Source: Plicaturopsis crispa FD-325 SS-3
Taxonomy: Eukaryota > Basidiomycota > Agaricomycetes > Amylocorticiales > Amylocorticiaceae
Length of the DNA: 64,000 bases
Assembly (NCBI GenBank): GCA_000827205.1
Contig: KN832555.1
Span: 980,893 to 1,044,892, forward strand
Direction of reading: 5' to 3'
Part shown: piece after piece, positions 32,291-41,936 of the stretch
Layout: each line of letters opens with the position of its first letter
Numbering within the stretch: the first letter of the stretch is position 1
The notes under the pieces: generated by a model
Database searches by the model: none
What the model was told of the DNA's origin: nothing
The model's input: only the letters and a program-made list of their open reading frames with translations
Program-made: the position numbers and the translations under genes

Positions 32291-35200
32291 TCACCAGTGG
32301 AATTGCGGCAGAGCAAGCCATTCAAGCTGGAGAGACATAAGTCAGTACTGTAGTAATAAAACTCGGGGATACCAACTCACCCCGTTCGCATCCCACCGAA
32401 TATGCTTGTCATCGTGGCCTTTGATGACCACGAACCTTCGATATCTTGAGAAAACCTCAGGCTGGGCCTGCAAAGAAAGAACAAAGTCTTTGATCTCCTC
32501 CTCATTGGCTCGGTCCCAATCAGCCTCGCGCGTATGGGCATGCTTTGAGGCGAAAGCGTCGACGCATATCTTGAGTAATTCTTGGGCATCGCAGCCCACG
32601 ACATCGAGGCCCCAGCGGCGCAGGTTTCGACCACAGCGGACATATGCATCTGAAGCAGGTGAAAACGGGCTGCTGGTTAGAAGCTCCAGCTGCCCTTTCT
32701 CAATGGCTTCCAGAAGCCATGCGTGCATGAATTCTTCTCTGTGTGATCACTGTTCGTCAAGATGGTACTTTGGAGAAAAAGAGGGACCTTTTCTTACCGC
32801 TCCAGGGCGTCCGTGGCGTCTCCGTAGGTCTTTGCAACCAAGCCCACGACGGTAGGAAGGATGTAGCATTCCCACCTGTCGTCGCGGTTCGCGATGAGAT
32901 TGCATATGCCAGCTGGATCATCCAGCAATGCATTTGCAGTAAAGGTGACAATCCCAGCTATTACGCGGACCATCAGCAGGGAAGGAACATGACGGTATCG
33001 AACCACGTACTACGAGCAGGGAATATCTCACGAATTCCGCGAGGTGTGGGATGCATATTTTCGTCGGATCCATAGCAGAGGAATGTCGCGGCCATGTCGC
33101 GTCGCCGGTAAGTTAGACTGGGTAGTGAGGAGATCGTTGTCATAGCTGATGCATGGACGAAAACAAACGCTGCAGGCCTCATCTCCCAATTTTTACCACG
33201 GATATCTTGCGCATGGTGTTTGCGCAACGACATTGTCAGATACGACGTTTCTCGCTCGCACGTGCGGCTACTAGCGCCGTCTACCTCGCCCCAGATGAAA
33301 TATTTCTTGCCAGAGAGTTCCTGAGACAGATAGTCGGGAATCTTGAGGTCCTGGGTCATTCGCGCATAATCAAGCCTGATTTGACGGGGGCGGTCTGACG
33401 GGGACGCCTCAGCTAGCGACGTAGATGTGGGGTTCTCGTGCCCGTCGGGCTCATCGGTGCGCGACGTTTTACTGTGATCATAGTGAGCTAGTATCCTGTA
33501 CTGACATAGACATACGGAATACTTACGGCCCCGGTTGCACTTCCAGATTGATCGGCGTTGTTTTCCGGGAGTGAAGCGTTGCCTGAGAGTCTTCAATAGG
33601 TGACATCAGGGTGTTCAACTCAAGGACAGGAGGGTCTAGCTGGACGCTTTCGGCTGGCGTTGACGCTTGCCTCTCCGGCACATCGGTAGGGCTCACCAGA
33701 GTGTGTCTGAGAGTCATTATTAGTTACTTAGTATCATGCTAATGCAATGATTGCTCACTCCCTGTCGAAGAAATCACCGAGGTCGATAGACACTGAGTCG
33801 AAGTTGTCTAGCACTGGGGACTGCGGTACCTGCGAGTCTTCGCCGTCTGCCTCAGGCATTGGCTCATGATGTTCCTCGCGAAGACACATCTCCACCACCT
33901 CATCGCGGTCGAGTTCTCCATCGCTAGGAGTCCCGGTGTCCTGCCTTCAAAAATCCACAAAGCTATCAGTACAGGCGGTATTAACGACCGAATGATAAAT
34001 ACTTACAGCCAGTCATTGAAGGAGAAGGCAGGCTCTTCATATAGAGGAATATTGTCTTGGAAATCATGGGATGTCGGCGACGTCGGGAAAATGGCCTCGA
34101 CAGGTGGGGGTGGGGGCGGCACAGCGGATGAGGAATCATGGCTGGCCTGAAGACGATCTGGCTCGAAAATCCTTTCCGCAATCCTTAGCTTTGTAGCCAG
34201 AGCGTTTGGCGGGAGCCTGGGTACGATGGCGGCGTCGTGAGTCTCCACGGGAGCCTGAGGCTTACCCTTTTTAGGGCGTAGAAAGATGTCTGGTGGCTCT
34301 TTCCGCAGTCTCTCAATGACTGGCGGGCGTGTGATAGGTCGGGAATCAGCCGGAGGGACGAAGTCGTTAGCGGGTTCAGAAGTAGGACTTTGGGATTCGC
34401 CTGCGACGTCGGGTGTTGGAGATTTGGAGAAAAGAGAGGAAGGAGATCCAGCGGATGGTTGTTGTTTGTCTGTCCTAGCTACCTTCCGCGGCGGCTCGCC
34501 ATCTGGCTGCGAGGATATCTTGGGAGGCAAACATATGACATATCAGCCTACAATGTGAATGGGTGCTAGCCACCCGAGACACACACCTGCGACTCAGTCA
34601 CGCTTTGGAAGCGCCGTACCGCAGCTGCGGGAATCCGGATCTTCAGTGCGGGCGTGCTGTCGTCCCGCTTCCTCTTTAATTGAGAGAGTGGTATATCGTC
34701 CGAATCTGTGTCCTGCAAAAACACCACAAAAATGAACTCTTTGGATGCACATGCAAATGCACCACAGAACTCACACGAGGCTCTACTACAGGATTTGCAG
34801 AGGGGACGCCATTCGACTGCTCCCAGCGCTCTATGTCCTTCTTTAGTCTATCAGGATCAAGTTTCGATGTCTTTCCGTAGACTTCTGCATAACGTGCTTT
34901 TTCGAGCTCTGTCACAAAATTATACAGTTAGAAAAGCGCTTCTCATCTGCTCCGTCGCGCAGTAAGAGGGAACATACCAATCCATTCAGGATTCGCTGCG
35001 ATCTCAGTGCCAACGGGGCACTTTTTCGGGTCTGGCACGTCGACACCATGGCTCCAGAAGCTCTCGCGAAGGCGCTTGCAGCTCGGCATTACGTTCGCCG
35101 TAGACAGCCACCTACATGATGATAAACCATGATAAATCAAGTCATAAGCAATGGATTATGCGGACTTACAGGTTGAACCTGTCAGGCCAATCTGCCCACT

Positions 35201-35467
35201 GTGGCAAAAAACCTCATCTATACATTATCGACACACGAAACTGAATATCTTACCTTGACGAGGTAAAGCTACAGGTCAAAGGTTAATGCATCAGTGTGGG
35301 TGGTGATATTGTAATGGTACGTGTAGAGTACCCACCCAGCTTCTCTTGGAGACCTTCCGGGCTGCAAGGAAGACCTCTGCAATACTGCCTTCAGATTGAA
35401 CTTCAAGTCGTTGTGCGGAATGCTACTCACCGACATCCCACTGCTCTTCCTCAGGCTCTTTCGGCAT
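32291..35467 (-). CDS. Chromodomain protein of a basidiomycete-specific type
   Basis: The ATG at 35465-35467 opens MPKEPEEEQWDV. Short exons then give LYLVKWADWPDRFNLTWLST and ANVMPSCKRLRESFW, a chromodomain ending; chromodomains bind methylated histone tails. An exon with ELEKARYAEVYGKTSKL and LKKDIERWEQSN, a long disordered linker with basic nuclear-type patches (LKRKRDD, PPRKVARTDK), and a conserved C-terminal domain follow. The latter includes RQIRLDYARMTQDLKIPDYL, AATFLCYGSDENMHPTPRGI, VVTFTANALLDDPAGICNLI, MHAWLLEAIEKGQLELL and RYRRFVVIKGHDDKHIRWDA, ending LEWLALPQFHW at stop 32291-32293. From memory, this chromodomain plus C-terminal layout recurs in mushroom genomes. About ten introns; around 870 residues. 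A role in chromatin silencing is inference. It lies between two NBR1-like paralogues. Confidence 0.8.
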
Positions 35468-35877
35468 GCTCGCTATCGTGGACGATGGAGAGCAAAGTGG
35501 ACGCGTTCCAGCGAACGCCAGTCGCCGTTTCTCCTTGACAGCTCATAACGCAATCCCCGCTCATATATCGTTGGCAGCGGGAGAACACCGATCGCTGAGG
35601 ATCCCGGACGCGACATGTCCTCCTTTGAGATGCTTCCGTGCAAGAACGCGAGTGAAAGTATGTGAAAAAGTCGCGGCCGCAGCAGCGAACCAAGACAATG
35701 GTACAAACTTTATTTTCCCCGCATCTGCTAGCAGCATTCATGAACATTGTCATTGGAAAACATACTCGACGAAAACGAGTCACACCTTTGCATACATGGG
35801 TATTGTACAGTATTCTACAAAGATCATCAGCTTATTACAGTAAGTTCCCTAAAGAGAAGGAATCAAAAACTCGTAAA
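35468..35877. other. Intergenic gap
   Basis: Upstream region of the chromodomain gene and 3' flank of the second NBR1-like gene. No gene is supported. Confidence 0.5.
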
Positions 35878-38800
35878 TCATGCTCGCTCGTCCTCAGACG
35901 AGCTCGCATATGGGACAACATACTCCGCAGCGACCGGAGCAGAGACAAGGACTTGCGACCTGCTTTCCTCCCAAGCAGCGTCGTCAGATTCAACGGGTGA
36001 AGATGGGATGCTGATCAAAGATAAAGACGACCCGCCCGACCCGTTATCCGACCCCGCGTAAAGAGTAGCAGGATGCGATGGGGCTGTCACAGGAGACGTA
36101 GGGGTGGACGTTGACGAACATTGACCGTCGTCCGTGGCGAGTGCAGGCGGGGTGTAGACTTGTGCAGCGGCAGCAACGCCAATAAACTCGTGAGCGTTTT
36201 CTGGCACTGCCGAGCTGTGGTGTACGATGCTGACGCGTTCATCACCATGGAGGCTACCAATAGCAGGGCTGCCGACGGTGCTGAGAGAGGCAGCGAGTGA
36301 GGATGGTGCTGCAGATGCTTGCTGGCTTGCCAGCAACATCTTGAGCTGACGGTCAATCGACGCAAAGTGATCCGCGCCGCCTGGTTCGACCCTTTCCGAA
36401 GCACATGGTGATACCGAACGCGACGTCACTCTGCTTGCGAGCTCGTCATCGTGGGCAGGGGTGATCTCGGGTAATTCTCCCTCGCCAGTCAAATCGCGCT
36501 GGGCAGCGTCGTGAGCAGGGATGGGGTTGATAAGTTCACGGGAGCCGTTGATATCGTCGAGGAAGTGTCTGATCTCCTGCGCCACGTGAGGCCACATTGC
36601 TTTGAACAAATCGCCGTTGGGGTCCAAGGATAAAGTAGGGAGGATGGCCCCTGCCACAGGCCGCTCTGTCGAGACAGATAAATCTCCGCCTGACGGAGCA
36701 TGGGAAGCCTCAGAGGCGGTAGATACAGGCACTGGACTTTCTGCCGGAGGTGCGAATGGTGCTGGAGCATTGACGGAGAACGGGACTGTACACGCGGGGC
36801 CATATTGGTGTCCTTCGACTGGTAGTGGATCAGCAAGGGGTGTCGAGGGCAATTTAGTCAGAGGTTGGGTGCGCGGGACAACAGGGATAGTAACGCCGGG
36901 GCTGCGTATCTTCAGCAGGACATGGTCAGCAGGATGCACGGGCATTGGCAACGCCTCGCAGTTAGAGCACAGATCGTAATCCGGGCAGTCCGGGTGCGCA
37001 CACTACGACACACGAAGGTCAGTCAAGGCTCGGTAGATGCAAGACACTTGAAGGTACCTTGTAGCGGATGCCCCGAATCTGCTTATGGCAATCTATACGA
37101 AGCGCATTTCAGTGTTGACACTAAACGCGATACATATGATATAACGCACTATCGCAGGTAGCAGGGTGCACGGCCTGATTTGTTAGCCCATCGCGTTTCT
37201 GATCGTGACATTTCCGTCAGCGAATCGACTTGAAGATGCCCTTTAAAAATAGCTTACGATGTAATCCTCATCGCGTCGTATCTTTACGAAGCCGTGACGA
37301 GGGTGCCGCTCTATAGTAGACCTATTGCGCACGATAAGTGAACGCCAATGACTATATGGCGACGGATAACGCACGCGAAACAGGAAGCACATGAATCAAA
37401 GTCGGGGCAATGTGTGCATTTCTGTAGGAGAGAAGTCAATGTTGTGAGTGAGCAGAAGTCCTAACATGGGTACGCACGTAACGGTCTCCGAGGATGCCAG
37501 CTCTGCAGAGATCACAGATCGCATTCTGCCTCACCGCAGGTTCCTCCTTCTGCGTCACAGCGGCAACAGGTGGCGCATCTTCGTCGTCGGACTGCACTTG
37601 CCCATAATCTCTGAGTCTGCCCATTCGAATCTGCCGCACCCGTCTTTCCTTTCTCGCCTTCTCGACAGCCTTGTCCATCGCTACCAAATCATTCGCCTCC
37701 CAAATCTCTGCGAATGCATGGGTCCTATCGTGCTTGACGATATCGCCTCTGAACACGCACGCCCCACAGACGTTGACGTCACCACAGTCGATGCATTTAT
37801 GCCGCAGACCCACAATAGGACCCATGTTGCACAATGAGCAACCAACAAGGTGCACAGGCTGAGGCTTCTCGATCTCGACGAAATGGTGCGCTCCATTGAC
37901 CCCGTAGTGGTGCATGTTGTGTGCTTGGCGCTGGCCTTGTGCTACGCACGCAGAGCAAAGGTCATAATCAGGACAACATGCACACTTGTAACGAATGCCT
38001 TTGATCGGGCAAGCATTGCATGCATCGCAGCGAATGCCAGTATGCACATCGGACGGCAAAGGCGGATTGAGCGACGTGGGCCCTTGCGGTGAACGCCCTT
38101 TATACGAGGTGTAGGAAGAGTTGGGGATAGGAATAGGTACGATCAGTGCAGGGTTATTGGACGCCCCACCACCGGAAGAGCGTACTGCCGGGCCACGGAG
38201 TCCATTCCAGGTTGGCATTGGCATGACCGGGCGAGGGGCCTGTCCACATCGAAGGGGAGATCGTCCGCGGTCATGATTTAGTGGTAACGGGCTACGCCCG
38301 CGACTGGGTGGACTGATGGAACGAGGCCTCGGCGACTTGCTTCTGTGACGCCACGAAGAAGACCACGAGGACCTGCGGGAGCGCACGGGCGTAGGAGAGG
38401 GTGCGCGCGTCACTGGCAGATAACAAGGCACTGGCCCCTGCAGCGTGCGATGCTCAATACGAGAAAGACATCTCGGGACATCGGGTCCAAGAGCTGAGAG
38501 ACGAGGCGGCGACCTGCTCCGACTTGTAGACCTGCTCCGCCTTGTAGACCTTACAGACCTGCTCCGACTATGAGAGGGACCTTTGAAGACATCGACACCG
38601 ACCATAGGGGGACGCGTCGGCGGATTCTGTAAAACAATGATCGGAGGTGGCGTGCGGGACCTACTACGAGACGGACGTCTGTATGAAGCGGGGGACCTAC
38701 TACGAGAGCGACTCATCGCATGGCCGCCCAATATTATCGGGGAATACATGCTCCTGCTCCGAGTTCGAGACCTGCCTCGGCTGTCACTGCGATCCGACGA

Positions 38801-40065
38801 AATACGATGAGGGACCGCGATATCAGAGGCCCTTGGGAGTAAAGTATCTTGGACAGTGTGGGGCGCCCACGCGTTTGTATTGGTATCAACGCTCCCGAAA
38901 GTACCACGCATGATGCGCTCGAGATCCGCCTTGAAGCCTGTGAGGAGGGTCTGCACCTCCGCCTTCGCTTTCGCTACATCGCAGCATGGTTGCGGGAGCT
39001 GGGGGACTGGCGACACGGAAGGCGCGCGTGAACGTGCTTCAACGGACTCCGGGCGGACCGATTCAGGACGCGGACGCATTTCAGAGGGTGCATGAGGGTG
39101 CGCCTCTGAGCGGCTCGTCACTGAAGGTGGACGTGGTGTCTCTGTGCGCGCGTAACTGGGGCCATATTGAGAACGTGAGACCGAACTATCTGGCGTTGGA
39201 CGCGCGGTAGCTCCCTGAGGACCCACTACCACCACCGTTGGAGGAGTGTCCCTGATCCAGGGATACATAGGTGTCGGGGGCAGCGGACGCTCGCGCGTCA
39301 GGGGCACCGGTGGCGGGTTCTGGGGGCTCGAGTCGTCCGACACCGTGATTGGTGGGCGGTGAATGGTATCTGCAGGTCGGGCTATCGGCTGTGACCATGT
39401 ACTGGCATCGCTATTCGACGGCTGCTGACGAAGGCCGGGCATGGCATTCGACACTCCTTCACTAGCCGGAGTGAATGGCCAGCCTGGAGGAGGTAGGATG
39501 TCTTGGCGTTTATTATCCGATAGGAAGCGCTCGTGGAGATACGGATAAAGAGAGTAGCGAAAGATTTGTGGCGGCTGCGCGTCTATGAGCTGTGCGGGAA
39601 GCGCGCTGGGCCATGCATCGGCGCTCAGCGACGCCAAGTCGTCGTGCACTTTGGCTGTACTTTCTGAGGCGGTATCCAGCACAGATTCAGTGCGCGTAGT
39701 AAATGCTTGTTCCTTATCGTGAACCGTGAACCTAAGCTTCGCGTGTGGCCAGCGCCTTCCACCGCCAAGCCCCAAGCGCTGCACAGCGGCGTCGTACTCC
39801 TCCAATGTACGCACTTCATAGCCCAGCATAACATTCCTTTCCTCGTCTGAATGAGGGTAGAATGCCACACCAGAGAGGTATACGCTGAGACAGTGTGTTA
39901 GTGGGAAGACGCGATAGAGCTGTGTGGCGTCAAGTCAGATATGTGAGTCGAAGTCGTTGCACTGCATAATACCTGAGTGCAGAGCTGAGCATAAGAGGGA
40001 AAGACGTCCTCCGCAAAGGAGATCTTGCGAGTTTCGTTGCGATAAGTCGCCTTTACGATGAACAT
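35878..40065 (-). CDS. NBR1-like paralogue: PB1, long RS-rich linker, four ZZ fingers, no four-Trp domain
   Basis: The ATG at 40063-40065 opens MFIVKATYRNETRK, closely matching paralogue 1; GYEVRTLEEYDAAVQRL and RRWPHAKLRFTVHDKE complete the PB1-like part. The linker has the CCDVAKAKAEVQTLLTGFKA helix (38.92-39.0 kb) and repeated Arg-Ser tracts (38.3-38.8 kb). Four ZZ fingers follow: RCDACNACPIKGIRYKC, GCSLCNMGPIVGLRHKC, ICDLCRAGILGDRYKC and CHKQIRGIRYKC. A basic helical insert (KAVEKARKERRVRQIRMGRL) lies between fingers two and three. The C-terminal exon (35878-36951) is disordered with DRQLKMLLASQQAS and ends WEESRSQVLVS and EYVVPYASSSEDERA. Where paralogue 1 has the four-Trp domain this protein has only low-complexity sequence. 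About 1,240 residues. The function is probably a scaffold related to NBR1, but cargo binding through the missing domain is not expected. Confidence 0.82.
38480..38720 (-). repeat. Degenerate tandem repeats coding the Arg-Ser tract
   Basis: GACCTGCT/CCGACTTGTA-type units recur in this segment and near 38.64-38.70 kb (GGGACCTACTACGAGA twice). They encode RS repeats, so the repeat is coding and may change length between strains. Confidence 0.6.
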
Positions 40066-40247
40066 GGTGGCCGTACGAAACAGAAAGAGCGAGCGGTAAA
40101 GTTACGCCACAGCTGTAATAAGTGACCGGGGAGGTATGTACGCTGACGTAATCCCAGGCTACTGCGCACGGGGATCCATTTCCCTTTCAAGTTTCTATGC
40201 AGCCCCGATTATAATTTTTTTGACCAAGTCTTTCTCCACCTGCGACC
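40066..40247. promoter_or_regulatory. Divergent promoter, NBR1-like paralogue 2 / aminodeoxychorismate lyase
   Basis: Two ATGs face away from each other over 182 bases. A TATAATTTTTTT stretch near 40210 is the only AT-rich element. Confidence 0.45.
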
Positions 40248-41660
40248 ATGTCCGGGTCCCCTGCACCGTCTCTTCCCCCTTCGCAGGACTCGTACTGCCT
40301 GCTTTCTTCAACAAAGTACGACCCTTTTCTCAAGTCGCTCAAATGGAACAACGACACCGGACCCACTCCCTTTTTTCTGTTGCCATACCACTTTCACCGC
40401 TTAGCGCTGGCCGCAGAGGTCCACGGCTGGCGCGATGTCGCCAGCGGCCTTACTTATGACGCGCTCAAACGCGAGTGCGAACGCGCTGTTGCAGAGTATG
40501 CGAGAGATGGAGGAGATGCTCCGCTCAAAGTGCGTGCTTTTTATGCTTCGTTTTGCGACCCGGCACCCTTGGATGCTGTCAGGCAAGGCGATCTGGTTCT
40601 ATTTCGCTTCCGCCCTTTTGAGAAGCACTTTCGAGAGATAGTGTGATCTTCCTCAAAGGACACGATACATAGACTCTCGAGTCTTTTCTTTTCTAGGGGC
40701 AGACACGGTAGCACACTTGGGGCGAATATGTGCCAAGGGAATGCACTGGCTGCTGCGCCCTGCTTGGTCTTGAAGGCGTTGCAATGCTTCCGATCTCATC
40801 GCCTGCGCGATTTTCCGTGCGACTTGATCTTGCCTGTACTCCGCCGTAGCTTTGCCCGCAACAGCTACAGAGCCCTTCACTACAATCGTATGTGCACTCA
40901 AGGATTCTATACCGTGTCGACACCTCTTCTCTCCTTCAATTGTTCTCGTTCCAGGAATTTCGCATATTTCCGACCATAGTACTAACGCTTCTCCCAGGTC
41001 CGCATAACACTCTCTCGCAAGGGCGCCTTGCACGCGACCGCCCAGCCCACCCGAGCATTCACCGCCGATCCGTCAGCGGCGTCCTTTTTCCAGCCCGACA
41101 CGGATAATCCCTCCCTCTTCCGGCCCGTGCACACCGTGCGGCTCGACACGCGCCCGACCGCGCCGAGCCTGTTCACGCGCACGAAGACGACCTGGCGCGT
41201 GTCGTACGACGAGGCGCGCGCGCGCACCGGTGTGCCGCCGCTCTCCGTCGCCGCGCAGGCGCAGGCCGAGTCTGACGCCGCCAAGGCGCAGGGCGACCCG
41301 AAATCGCACGCGCACCCGCCTCCGCCGCTGGACGTCATACTGTACAACACGGCGTCGCAGATCACGGAGTGCAGCACGTCGAACGTCGCATTCTACCGGC
41401 ACCGGCGGTGGATCACGCCGCCGCTGTCGACCGGGTGCCTTGCGGGGGCCCTCCGGCGGTGGCTGCTCGCACAGGGCAGGATCAAGGAGGGGGAGATACG
41501 CAAAGACGAGGTCAGGGAGGGCGAGTGGGTGTTGCTGTTCAACGGAGTTGGCGGATGCCGCGTTGCTCGCGTTGTCGGCGTCGGCGATGCGTCAAATTGT
41601 GCAGAGCGGAACGGGAACGGGAAAGTCCATACGGCTGATGCCGCGGAGGAGGATATATGA
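40248..41660 (+). CDS. ABZ2: 4-amino-4-deoxychorismate lyase (class IV aminotransferase fold)
   Basis: The enzyme makes p-aminobenzoate for folate, using pyridoxal phosphate. Exon 1 (40248-40529) opens MSGSPAPSLPPSQDSY and has YHFHRLALAAEVHGWRDVAS. It joins phase 0 across a 468-base intron to VRITLSRKGALHATAQPT (from 40998). Exon 2 has RPVHTVRLDTRPTAPSLFTR, TKTTWRVSYDEARARTGVPP (probable PLP lysine region), DVILYNTASQITECSTSNVA and FYRHRRWITPPLSTGCLAGA, all typical of the family, and ends at TGA 41658-41660. Length is about 314 residues. A perfect TACTAAC branch site (40980-40986) supports the acceptor at 40996-40997. Exon 2 is notably GC-rich compared with exon 1. The intron is eight times the local norm, so a missed small exon is possible. 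Confidence 0.87.
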
Positions 41661-41936
41661 GGGTCGGTGCGGAGGAGGGTTGGTTTATCTGGGCATTTTT
41701 CTTTGGTTATCTCGGAGGTGATATAGGTGGCAACGATTCCGATACGCATGCTCGCTTTCCAGTTGTGGTATTATACATTATATGGTGTACTAACTCCACA
41801 CGATACACGACGTCAGCGACTCTAATACTTACAGGCACACGTTCTTAAACAGCTGGAGTGATTGGGGCAAGACAAGCAGGAATGAATTTCAAATCAATCA
41901 TGAAGCCTTATAACGGTGCAGAGTGAGGTAGATTGC

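Noticed and set aside
40653-41033. Minus-strand 126-codon frame in the lyase intron
   Set aside because: It begins at GTG, overlaps the true exon 2 and has no recognisable content.
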